Of a DNA stretch of 64,000 bases, positions 13,884 through 23,989 are shown in pieces (the stretch's first letter is position 1; each line of letters opens with the position of its first letter). The stretch is from positions 18,148,821-18,212,820 of the forward strand of contig NC_135570.1 in assembly GCF_964340395.1 (NCBI RefSeq), given 5' to 3'. The DNA is from Glandiceps talaboti (lineage: Eukaryota; Hemichordata; Enteropneusta; Spengelidae). The notes below the pieces were generated by a model. It had not been told where the DNA came from. It saw only the letters and a list, made by a program, of their open reading frames with translations, and did no database searches. The position numbers and the translations under genes were made by a program.

Positions 13884-15410
13884 GGGGCCATGTCATTTTA
13901 AAACTGACGCACAAGAAACGTAATATCTTCGTTTTAGTTTAAACCCCCCCCCCTCCCCCCTCAAAACGAAATGTCTTAATGCGAAATGGGAAAATGAACG
14001 ACCTGTCCTACATGTATGTTTATATCATATACCACGACATCACTAAACTGTAAACACAACAAACTCTAATTGCAATTCAACTTGTAAAACATTTTGCTGT
14101 CTCTGCAAAACACAGTTTCAACTGGAAATTGTATTGACCAGTTCTCATGCTTTTTACAAGTTGTATCTGTCGAGTCGTTTATATTCGTACGTTTCGTAAT
14201 TTATACGAGTTGACTTTGACTGTGACATCGCACCACAATGGTGATGAACACGTTGACGCGGCGGCGGCTTTCACGTGCATGTTTCAACTATCACGTGAAA
14301 ACATCCATAAATCTGTTTGGAATCACTAAACTATTACTGAATAATTATTTCAGGCGATTGAACTTTTCATTTTCACGTTAATAGAAGGATTGAATCAACA
14401 TCAGTCGAACGATCATCCTGTTACTAGTGCCGAAATAAACGTTCGCAATACCACGCTATCTACGATAATTTAGTCCAAGTTTAGAGGTCACGACAAACAC
14501 GTGACATCTCATCAGCAATTTCCGGATTTACATTCGTATTAGTTTCACGTTATACCCCAACCTGGCCTAACTTAGAACCTTCGCGTAGGTGGATTTTGGC
14601 TACGTCCTCTCCACATAGTCTATGCAAATCAATTATCGTGAAGGTCCTTTAAAAGTTGCCACTACGATTGAACGATCGGCTCTTATCACGCACCCACTTC
14701 GTTAACTTTCGTTGACAAGATCACATGGCGTTACCCAGAGCGTTACCAACGTAGTGGCGTGCAGTGTTGTTTATATTTGGGTACGATGAATCTCCTCATG
14801 TCTAAACAGCTAACCCGTCTAGAATTTGGAATTAAGTAATCCTAAAACGTAAAGCTATGTCGGATCCGGACGTTTTAAAAACCGAGAGTTGCAGGTACAA
14901 GTATTAAATGAGGTAATGTCTACATACATGGCTTGCTTGGGCTGTACGCTTATCATCCTAGTCGCAAGAAATTGGTTGACATGTGCGTTCGTCACGTACG
15001 TACCATCATTTATAGTTGTGATATGACCCAACAAACGGAAAAAGGTCTCTTGAATTCAGGAACTTCTGTTTAGGTGTTGGTGAATAATAAAACCATGTTT
15101 TCGCAGCATTCAAGAGGTTGTTTTTGTGATTCATTTATTGTACATCACTCCCTGACTAGGTGGGTTACTTGGCCATACGGTTATTTTTAGAACAACATGC
15201 ATCTCTCTTCGTGTATGTCGGCAAAGTTTCTGACTGTAATTTTTCAAGAAAAATAGCATTGCCTCGTTTAATTCCATTTTAGTAAGAACGAAAAATCCTT
15301 ATTGCGATTTTGACGCACGCAAAACGAAATGAACTCTTACCCCCTCCCCCCCCCCTAAACGAAGGAATTACGTTTATCGTGCGTCAGTTTTAAAATGACA
15401 CGGCCCCTAA
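13881..15410 (+). mobile_element. Harbinger-like non-autonomous DNA transposon with TAA target duplication
   Basis: The element proper is 13884-15407 (1,524 bp), flanked on both sides by TAA. The termini are inverted repeats: GGGGCCATGTCATTTTAAAA on the left, matched on the right by TTTTAAAATGACACGGCCCC, extending through ACTGACGCAC and an ACGTAAT segment for about 50 bp. A 3-bp T-A-A target duplication with GGG-starting termini is characteristic of PIF/Harbinger transposons. I see no transposase or Myb-like ORF, so it would be mobilised by another copy. It sits inside family A copy D, which resumes at 15408. Confidence 0.8.
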
Positions 15411-15523
15411 GAACAGTACGTACAGTGAATCGACCAAACTTTGTTTATTGGCGGACAGTTTACATGTAAACACAGATAACTAGTGAAATGTTGTCTAAAG
15501 TGGTGCATCTTTATCACCATTTT

Positions 15524-16615
15524 TAGTCCCCGCCGGACGAAGTCCGGGACAGGGACTTAAGGATTGGGTTCCGTCTGTCCGTGCGTCCGTCCGTCCGTCC
15601 GTCCGCAGCCGTTTCTTGGAGATGCCTGGACCAATTTTTTTCAAACTTGGTATAGGGGCAACATACAATGGCATACATATGCACGTCGATTTGTTTAATG
15701 ATACGATCCAATATGGCCACCTAGCAGTCATTTTGTTTGCAATTTTCCATGTCCAAAGCCATAACTCAGACATGCTTGAACAGATCTCATTCAAAGTTGG
15801 TATTAGCACAGTGTTCTATGACATACATGTGCATATTCATTGTTGTCATGATACGATCCAATATGGCCGCCTAGCAGCCATTTTGTTTGAGAATTTTCCA
15901 TGTCCAAAGCCATAACTCAGACATGCTTGAACAGATCTCATTCAAAGTGGTTATTAGGACAGTGTTCTATGACATACATGTGCATATCCATTTGTTGTCA
16001 TGATACGATCCAATATGGCCGCCTAGCAGCCATTTTGTTTGTGAATTTTCCATGTCCAAAGCCATAACTCAGACATGGTTGAACAGATCTCATTCAAAGT
16101 TGGCATTAGGACAGTGTTCTATGACATACATGAGCATATCCATTTTCATCGTGATAAGATCCGATATGCCTGCCTGGCAGCCATTTTGTTTGTGAATTTT
16201 CCATGTCCAAAGCCATAACTCAGACATGCTTGAACAGATCTCATTCAAAGTTGGTATTAGGACAGTGTTCTATGACATACATGTGCACATTCATTGTTGT
16301 TGTGATATGATCCAATATGGCCGCCTGGCAGCCATTTTGTTTGTGATTTTTCTATGTCCAAAGCCATAACTCAGACATGCTTGAACAGATCTCATTCAAA
16401 GTTGGTATTAGGACAGTGTTCTATGACATACATGTTCATATCCATTTTCGTCGTAATACGACCCCCCATACCCAACCCATCTTTTATTGTTGTAGGCATG
16501 TTCCATGTCCAACAAGCAGACACAACATATCTAAGTCTTTTGATTTAGGTTCACAAGTGTTGTTGCGTGATCAGAGTAGTGATAATTCCTTAAAACCCAA
16601 TCATAGCGGGGACTA
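15524..16615 (+). mobile_element. Element G, TAGTCCCCGC termini with 151-bp internal tandem repeats
   Basis: Bounded by TAGTCCCCGC at 15524 and its reverse complement GCGGGGACTA ending at 16615. Next to the left end is a run of GTCC/GTCCGTCC. The interior is five to six tandem units of 151-152 bp; CATGTCCAAAGCCATAACTC recurs at 15748, 15899, 16051, 16202 and, with one change, 16353. No transposase is encoded. The element interrupts family-F sequence, which continues at about 16616. Short frames such as 15616-15915 arise from the repeated unit and are not genes. Confidence 0.8.
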
Positions 16616-17620
16616 TGTCATTCTCAATGACTTGTCTAAAAAACGACTGACTCAATTCAAACAAAATTTATTGCATGTTTTCTGTAGGGTAGTGACAAGA
16701 ACTGATCAGGTTTCGATAAACATTCCATAAATATTAATGAACAATTTACAAATTAATGGTTTTCGGTAATTAGGCTATATCTCAAGAATGCACTCTTCAA
16801 ATTCAATATAATTTGATACATACATTTGCGATACCAAATGCACCTTTCCTGAAAATATTGATGTAGCATTTAGTTTTAATAAGTTATTGACATATTTTCA
16901 GTAGGCCACAAAAAAGAAAAAAATAGTTTCTCGTCAGGAAAAGTTGTCTAAAGTGGTGCAACGATGCGATTATTTTTTTTACATTCTCAACAAATCAAAT
17001 CACTCATCATTGCAGTTACTGTTCTTTTTATTTAGTACTTTACAGCAAGTGTGTATGTGGGGCACATGTCATAGGCTAGTTCATGATTAGCTTTGCAGTT
17101 GTCTTCACTGGTGGCAATTAATGTAGGGAGATTTACTTTTGTGTTTCCCTTTCATCTGCAGACTGAATTGGCTTATGGAAGAAAAGGGGGGTACTTAAGT
17201 GATGGGCCTTTAAAACTCTTTCTACGGCGAGTGCTATGCTACAACGTTCTATAAAGCTTCACGTTACATGTTGTAGTTGGCCAGGAGATCACTAACAGCA
17301 ATGGGCAAATAGCAATCAATGAGAAAAAATAACTTATTGCATATGTTCTGTTGTATTCTAACAATTGTCTGTAGAAACGACAATCTCAAAACTTTGCCCT
17401 TACGGAAGGCATTCAGTTTAAATCTGGTTATACATGTACCACAAGATGACACAATGCAACTCATGGCATCCAGTATTGAGAAGTCCTTTCTAACAAAACT
17501 ATTGCTTAAAGGTGGCCATAATGCAGTGTTGTGACTCCTTGTCATATATGCACATGGGATGTATCAAGAGACAGAGAGTTTACTTTATTTGAATGTATAT
17601 TTATGCATGTAGCTATTTAT
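16616..17620 (+). repeat. Repeat family F, third copy
   Basis: Begins with family-F sequence (ACTGACTCAATTCAAACAAAA, TAGGCTATATCTCAAGAATG) and continues through TAAAGTGGTGCAACGATGCG and CTACAACGTTCTATAAAGCTTCACG, parallel to 10660-11720. Insertions and deletions relative to the first copy show the two have diverged substantially. The open frames at 17264-17545 (both strands) are not conserved between copies and are not called. Confidence 0.78.
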
Positions 17621-18600
17621 TAACCCCCGCTGGATGTAGTCCAGGACGGGCCTTATAGAATGGGTTCCGTCTATCCACAGTCATGCCTTGGACATTCATT
17701 GACCAATTTCTGTCAAACTTAGTAAATGGATAATGAACTATAACTTACATATGCACGTCAATTTGTTTTGGGATATGATGCAATTTAGCTGACTTAGAGC
17801 CATTTTGGGGTCAAAAAAACATGATTTTTGGTCAAAAAAGCTGAAATTTGGTGGGAATATTCTCAGCAGTATTACTCTAAAGATTTTCTATAAAACACTT
17901 TGGTCCTAGCGACAATGACCACGCCCATAGCAACAACAAAATTTTGGTCAAAAAAGTTAAACTCCAAAACTGCTAGGCAGATTGGGCTGAAATTTGGTGG
18001 GAATGCTCTTAGAAGTGTTATTCTGCAGATTTTCTTCTATAAAACATTTTTGCCTTATCAACAATGACCATGCCCATAGCAACAATGAAATTTTGGTCAA
18101 AAAAGTTAAAACTCCAAAACTACTGGGCAGATTGGCCTGAAATTTGATGGGAGTGTTCTTAGAAGTGTTATTCTGCAGATTATGTGTAAAACGTTTTTGC
18201 CCTGGCAACAATGACCGTGCCCAATAGCAACCAAATTTTGGTCAAAAAAGATAAACAAAACTACTTGGCAGATTGTCCTGAATTTGGGGGAACGTTGTTA
18301 AAAGTGTAATTTTCTGTAAAACATTTTAGCCCTAGTGGTGTTTTTCACAAAGATAACAGGGATTTTTAGACAAGTGAACAAAAATTCATAAAATGTATGC
18401 AAATGAACCTAGCAACAAGACCACACCCATAGCAACAGCCAAATGACCATGCATATCGCAAAAATAACTGATTAATAGACAATTGAATAACATTAAAAGA
18501 ATGTATGTAAATGTGCCTAGCAACAAGACCACACCCATAACAAGCCAAATGATCACTGAAAGATAACAACAGGGATTAATAGACAAATAAATAAACATTC
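17620..18600 (+). repeat. Element G/E-type degenerate repeat with ~110-bp units
   Basis: Starts with CCCCCGCTGGATGTAGTCCA, a decayed version of the element G left end, then passes into repeated units carrying TTGGTCAAAAAAGTTAAA...CTCCAAAACT...GCAGATTGG and CCATAGCAACA. The same units occur in the family E copies at 28241, 40861 and 58767. No ORF is supported. Confidence 0.7.
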
Positions 18601-19202
18601 AAAAAATATATTCAAATATTCAATCAATTATTGCTACTATATTTCATACAATCTAATACATCACACTACCATGACTTGTGGCAGGTCTCTGAAAACATCC
18701 GTTGCGGGGCCTGAGTCATCTCCAATGACTGCTTGTTGATTATGGCTTATTTTATGCACATACATTTAATAAATGTCTGGCAATTTAAGTACAGAAGCAT
18801 GGCTCATGATTTCATTTAATGTTGAAAACAAGGTGTACCCCTCTATCCACTTTGTAAAAATGATGAACCCCCCTCCCCCACCTTCTTTGAGTCCCAAATT
18901 GAGGTCGTTGCCCCCCCCCCCAAAAAAAAAACAACAAAAAACAAAAAAACAAAAAAAAACAAAACATACAAACTGATCGCTCCTTAAATCATTCCAGTTG
19001 CAGTAAGTTCAGCTAAAATATGTATGCTTACCATTGATCAGCAGCCATTCAGCCACATCCTTTGTGAATTGAGTAGTTTGCTGCCAACAAATTAATGTTG
19101 AAGTATATGTACATGACTTGTATATTTCTTAATCTGCTAAAGGACATATGTTACAAGTAGCATGTCATGCAGTAAACCTGCTTTGTATCTGTTTATTTTC
19201 AG
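18601..19202. other. Intergenic or intron sequence upstream of exon, no gene seen
   Basis: No gene is seen apart from the splice acceptor at its right end. It contains a C run and an A-rich run near 18900-18965. The 600 bp before the exon ends in a T-rich tract (TCTGTTTATTTTCAG) that serves as the acceptor. Confidence 0.6.
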
Positions 19203-19321
19203 GGGGAATTGTAGTCTTCATTTTGATAACAGTCCACTTCAAATTCTGGAAGCCAAGGGACAATATATGTATGATGACATGGGTCAAAAATACCTTGATG
19301 CTGTGAACAATGTTGCACATG
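19203..19321 (+). CDS. ETNPPL/PHYKPL-like: Internal exon of ETNPPL/PHYKPL-family PLP enzyme (exon a)
   Basis: Exon of 119 bp preceded by acceptor TTTATTTTCAG and followed by donor G|GTGAGT. It encodes about 39 residues including [20 protein letters not shown] and NNVAH. This matches the N-terminal region of the AGXT2-like subgroup of class-III aminotransferase-fold enzymes, which use pyridoxal phosphate to break down phosphoethanolamine (ETNPPL) or phosphohydroxylysine (PHYKPL). It ends in phase 1: the last base G plus TT from exon b completes the Val of the family's conserved NNVAHVGHCHP. The next exon is 24,552 bp away. From memory the wording is slightly closer to ETNPPL, but the two exons cannot settle the paralogue. 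No start codon exon was found upstream. Confidence 0.88.
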
Positions 19322-19348
19322 GTGAGTATGATGTAATGTTCAAAGTAC

Positions 19349-19448
19349 AATTACACCCACTGAAGCACATACTTGTAGAAAGATGCAAGAAGATACACCA
19401 AGTTTGGCGGTAAAACCGGAAGTTCGACTTTATTCTGAACTCCACCAA
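19349..19448 (-). repeat. Split direct repeat B2 (3' end of the Ngaro-like element)
   Basis: About 100 bp nearly identical to 19820-19919, both running from AATTACACCCACTGAAGCAC to CTGAACTCCACCAA on the plus strand. It marks the outer 3' terminus of the minus-strand element, directly beside the intron's first 27 bp. Confidence 0.9.
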
Positions 19449-19680
19449 CAAGGAATAATACAATGCAAGTCAATAAAATCTATGTAAAAGTTACATCTCG
19501 CATTTTTACACAAAATAGCACCAGGCTGACTGAACCATATCAAACTGTCTATAAAAAAAATCTTTATAAATTTAAGTTGAACTGTTCATGCAAACCAGTC
19601 CAAAACTCTAGTCTTAACCTAGTTCTCTTCTAATGTGACCGCCAGATCTCTACTGGAAACGGCAGAGGGAGGGTGGGTTG

Positions 19681-19819
19681 AAACGACAGATAAATTTCAA
19701 GTGATAAGAGCATGCGCAAAAGGTTTGCTACAAATTAGCATAAGATGACGTAGGCCTACTAGAAGGTCACTCACAAATAGTACCGGTCGTAATTAACCAA
19801 AATGAAACATTTTTCAACC
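19681..19819 (-). repeat. Split direct repeat A2
   Basis: About 139 bp from AAACGACAGATAAATTTCAA to ATGAAACATTTTTCAACC, repeated at 27018-27159 with a few substitutions and small indels. It directly abuts B1, as in other Ngaro elements. Confidence 0.9.
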
Positions 19820-19919
19820 AATTACACCCACTGAAGCACATACTTGTAGAAAGATGCAAGAAGATACACCAAGTTTGGCGGTAAAACCGGAAGTTCGACT
19901 TTATTCTGAACTCCACCAA
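19820..19919 (-). repeat. Split direct repeat B1
   Basis: About 100-bp partner of B2 at 19349-19448. Its boundary with A2 (CAACC|AATTACACCC) equals the predicted circle junction. Confidence 0.9.
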
Positions 19920-20589
19920 AACGAAGGCCGCCAAACTAAAGAAGACTTATAAGAAATTAAAACAGTCCAAAATTAAATTAAATACAGTAGTAGAAAGACA
20001 GCTACAAGCTAGTTGTATATAAAGGAAAAACAAAATTTAACTATAGCTAGTATGAATGAACTCTGCAAGAAACAAAAATAATAGAATTTTTGAATTTTTA
20101 AAAATTGTCAGCCCAAAATGCTGTGAACTAGTCAAACAACCTGTGTGGGTCATAAATCGCCCACAGTGCTGTGAACTAATGTAAAAGTCAAACAACTTGT
20201 GTGGGTCATTAACAGCCCACCTCTCTACTAATGTACAGTTGAATGAGTACAGTCTCTTATTCATTAAAGTTCGCATTCCTAACAATACCATTGCAAAGGT
20301 TTGATGTAAATCTAATAAACACACTTAATTAAATATGGACTGAAACCAAATGCATCAAATGCATATTATACGCATTAATTACACGAGGCCAGTAATGGCA
20401 AAATGGCGCTACTCAGACAATTACACCACAGATTGCAATGACCTAATATTGCAAATCGTGTTAAACAGTGACCACCCTAATGGCTGTCAAGATTGCAATG
20501 ACCTAATATTGCAAACCATGTTAAACAGTGACCACCCTAATGGCTGTCAACTCAGCTGGCAATCTGAAAAGTGGCAAGGCCGGCCATGC

Positions 20590-21554
20590 GCTGAGAGACG
20601 GTCAAATGCGCCTGCACTGGAACTTTAATGTAAGCTGTATAAGCATCCGATCTCCAGTCTCCCTGTCATTGAATAAGTTCTGTAGGAACCCCAGCCTCAA
20701 AGGCAAGAGTAGCCCCTCCCCTGCGCAAACTATGCAGAGAGTACAGGTGCGTGTCCTCCCCCAATGCATGCACCAGCCTGCTGAAGGTCCTGCTGAGCAT
20801 GCCCTGTGTGACTGGAACAAGTTTCCCATGTTTACTAAACATAAAGACAGGCTCATCACCTGCTGCAACAATGCTGTCAAACAGACACTTGAATGCCGCC
20901 ACTGGGCAAAGCACACTACCTGGAATATGTGCTAAAGGCAATAATAAAGTGCGCTCATGGCACTGCAAAGTTTTTGACCAACGTACTGCAATAAGTACAA
21001 AATCATGCTGAATAACAATGTCTCTACGGCAGAAATGGCTAGTAACATCGAACCCTTTCCTAGAAGGTGGTACTAAATTCGACTTCCTGAGAAAATTGAA
21101 AAAGCCAACAATGATAGCAGCCCAGACTGCTAAAGAGTACATTTGTATGTGTCAGTGCTATCCAACAAACTGTGAAACTGGCCAGCATGGCTGGTGTTAC
21201 GGGCAACTTTTACCGTGGTGTGTGTGTGCTGGACTTCTTTAAACCTGTCATGGCTAAACGAAGTGAAATAGCAGAAAAGGCATCTGTGCTAAAGCCCATT
21301 AACACATGAAAAGTTTTAACCCCAGAAACATAATTATCAATACTCTTAAATGAACGTGCCAGAAATTGCGCATAAACTGACAACACTTCAGCTGATGCTG
21401 GAACAGGCTGAAGATGAAAGTGTGTACAAAATAGCAAATAAGACTTGAACTGCGTGACTAGATTACTACGAGTCCCAGGCCTAAATGCTGCTTGCCTAGA
21501 GCGTTGTAACTCATCTTTCAACTGCAAAAGCTGCTGGTCCGAATCTGTGGAGAG
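20590..21554 (-). pseudogene. Tyrosine recombinase (integrase) of the Ngaro-like element, broken
   Basis: The N-terminal SAM-like DNA-binding domain is read from 21527 to 21210 (includes FRPGTRSNLVTQFKSYLLF and STHTPR). The catalytic domain continues in another frame from 21142: Arg box in FFNFLRKSNL, His-x-x-Arg box in LHSLRRGGATLAFEAG, then past a stop (TGA near 20666) GDWRSDAY and AYIKVP, which carry the Trp and the nucleophilic Tyr. All catalytic positions (R, H, R, W, Y) are still readable. The reading frame is lost by a stop after STHTPR, at least one frameshift near 21150-21200, and the TGA. The recombinase would integrate the circular cDNA. It lies in the same frame as RNase H, separated by one TAA at 21555-21557. 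Confidence 0.88.
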
Positions 21555-22490
21555 TTAAAAGGGATTTAAAAACTTGAAATACTCAGTAGGCAATTGTACT
21601 TCTATTAACTGCAAGTGACTAGTTTCATGTACAAAGGTGTCCGCGAAAGAGGAATTAAGATGCCAACATGATAGGCAATCAGCGAGCCTGTTTTCCGTAC
21701 CAGGCAAATGCACTGCCTTAATCTCAAACTCGCATGTCGCCGCAATGTACCAAAGCTCCCGACCCGCTGCCAAGAGAAAACTGTCGCGACCCCTGCCAGA
21801 ATTTAATACTAATACAACGTTTAAGTTGTCACAAAAGACAAGAATTCTGCGTCCAGACCAGACTTTGCCCCATAATCGCGCAGCGACAACAATTGCCAGC
21901 ACCTCTAAACAGTGTATGCTTAACTTCTGCAATAGAATGAAGTCTGGAAAGACTGAGTGAAAATACTGCTCTGCTGTGATACCCCCACAACCTGAAATAC
22001 ATGCATCTGTTGCTATGATACTGTCGGGACATGACCACCATTTGTCAGGAATAATGGAAATACCATTATGCTGTCTGATAAATCGACACCACCAAATAAT
22101 ATCCTTGCGGAACTGACCATTTAGGTAAATATGATGCCGTGAACAACGGACTGACCTCAAAGTTTCTAACGTCCGACTTATAAATAGGCGCCCCGGCCTA
22201 ACACAACCTGCGACAAAGGACAATTTACCAATCAACACTTGAAGTTCCCGTTTGGTGCATTTTTTCTTGCGCAACCATGCTTCCAGCAATTGTGTGACTT
22301 CTGATAACCTGTCTTGTGTCACCTGCAATGTCATAGTATTAGTGTCAACGGCAATACCAATGAACGAAAGTGATGTGGTTGGAGCCACTGCTTTATCTAA
22401 TGCCTCCTCCACACCTAAGTCAAGTAAAAGTGTGCGCAAAGCTTCAAAAGCTGCTAGTGCCCTATGTGGCAAATCAGCACCACAAATCTA
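21555..22490 (-). pseudogene. RT C-terminal part and RNase H of the Ngaro-like element
   Basis: Open frame of 305 codons (22472-21555). The first part (FIGIAVDTNTMTLQV, LQVLIGKLSFVAGCV) is the RT thumb/connection region. The rest is RNase H with the expected acidic residues: ATDAC (Asp), HCLEVLAIV (Glu), VFCDNLNVV (Asp) and NRLADCLS (Asp). It degrades the RNA strand of the cDNA hybrid. The N-terminal RT half is in a different frame; the break falls in the FLDD motif near 22490-22500. Confidence 0.88.
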
Positions 22491-23106
22491 AAAAGTTAAC
22501 TGCCCGAAAGCCCAATTGTTCAAACATATAAACAATTGCGTTGGTAGTCCTCTGACAAGCCAACGCTGCTGAACGTAAACCAAATGGCAACATCGTGTCC
22601 ACAAAGAGCAAGCCACGCCATGTGTAACCTAGTAAGTGGAAGTCATGTGGATCAACAGGCAGTTGTCTGTATGCATGCCGCAAGTCCAGTTTAAATAAAA
22701 AACAACCTGGACCTAAATCACGAATGATATCCGAGAGTGTGTCAATATTAGGGTAAGAAAGGTGTGAAGGTTGACCCAAATACAATTTGACTGGAATGCC
22801 ATCATTAACTGAGGTACCTTGTGGAAAGCTTAAGTCCATAACCATGCGCCTGTCCTGTGACCCTTTTTTGGGAACAGAAGAGAGAGGGGACAACGCTACA
22901 GGAAATGCAAACGGGTTACCAGTCAATGGCCCTGCTGTAGCTCCTAGGTCAACCTCCTTACAAACAAACTTATCAATATGTGAAGCAAAACGCAATGCCG
23001 ACTGATGGTTTCTACCCAAAGTATAAGGTAACTGGGATGCTGTGTAGTTGATAGACCAACCGACCTCCCAAAAAGTCAACCACCAAATAATCAGAAAACC
23101 CTGCAA
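22474..23106 (-). pseudogene. Reverse transcriptase N-terminal half of the Ngaro-like element
   Basis: Contains the RT palm motifs DRRMVMDLSFPQGTSVNDGI, LFKLDLRHAYRQLPV (first catalytic Asp) and MLPFGLRSAALACQRTTNA. The frame runs into the second catalytic motif as AVNFLD and then shifts: the next Asp of the FLDD motif is lost, apparently by a 2-base deletion, and the downstream protein (CGADLPHRALA) continues one frame away. The enzyme is therefore inactive in this copy. Confidence 0.87.
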
Positions 23107-23164
23107 GACGACTCTTCCAAGCAGGAATATTTAGCTTACTCCTGACTGGCAGACGAACCCCTAG

Positions 23165-23750
23165 TTAATTTGGTCTGCCTGAAGCAAAAACTAAACTGTG
23201 AATGCTAACCAACCAATTCATGCTAACTTGATTCTGTGGGGGCCACCCGTGAGTTGGTGGTGCCACCCGCAATGGTATCTCTGGAAAATCGACCTGTAAC
23301 TGCAAATCTGAAAAACTTAAGCTATTTAATTGTGGATAAACAAAGGTTGTATCTTCATGCACAACCGGGCAATCATTGGTAACGCGCAATTGAACCCCAG
23401 ACTGGGCTCTGAGTGTGCCCTGGTTTCTAAACTTACAAACATTGTTGCCAAATTTCAAACAATGACAATCACTAGCTAAGTGTGCACTACAAACATCAAA
23501 ATCAAGTACAGAATTACTAGTGTCCATATCCACAACTAGGGGCCTCAACAATACCCTTATTTGATGAAACTAATGGTTCATCAATTATAAGTAACCTATT
23601 ACTATTAGAGGAAGTGTAATCTAAAAAACCTGCATTAGCTAATTCAGTGTGAACATCAACAACAACAACATCGTTGTTGCTAGTGTAAGCATCAAAATCA
23701 ACATCACATGAATTAACCAAATCTACTGAATAAGGTGGCTGATCCATCAA
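23165..23750 (-). pseudogene. Gag-RT linker region of the Ngaro-like element
   Basis: Two overlapping minus-strand frames (23750-23517 and 23551-23165) give Asp/Asn-rich sequence and a Cys/His-containing segment (VCSAHLASDCHCLKFGNNVC) before the RT. They look like one ancestral coding region with a frameshift near 23530. The Cys/His pattern could be part of a gag-type metal site, but I cannot assign it. The region is cut off from the gag ORFs by the element at 23990-25841. Confidence 0.5.
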
Positions 23751-23989
23751 GCCCTGTTTCGGAAAAATAAAATCAAATTCACCTGAACTAACACCAACAT
23801 CAAATTGCTCAAGATCTCAGTAAACAATGCCCTGCACAGGCAAATCAAAATTTACATCACACAAATTATATATAACTTGTCTGTGACGCTTATCAACAAT
23901 GCCCTGATTATTACATGCATGTTTACTAGCACTAAATGCACTAACCCTGTGGCCAAACGTCTGATTATCACTAAATGTTTGTCAGTCTT

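Noticed and set aside
15495-16730. Short ORFs (99-117 codons) such as the one at 16377-16730
   Set aside because: They coincide with the 151-bp units of element G and change frame between units.
17264-17545. 93-codon minus-strand frame
   Set aside because: Lies in repeat family F. The homologous region at 11500-11720 does not keep the frame.
20350-21242. Plus-strand frames of 74-135 codons over the recombinase region
   Set aside because: They are antisense shadows of the minus-strand tyrosine recombinase, which has conserved motifs.
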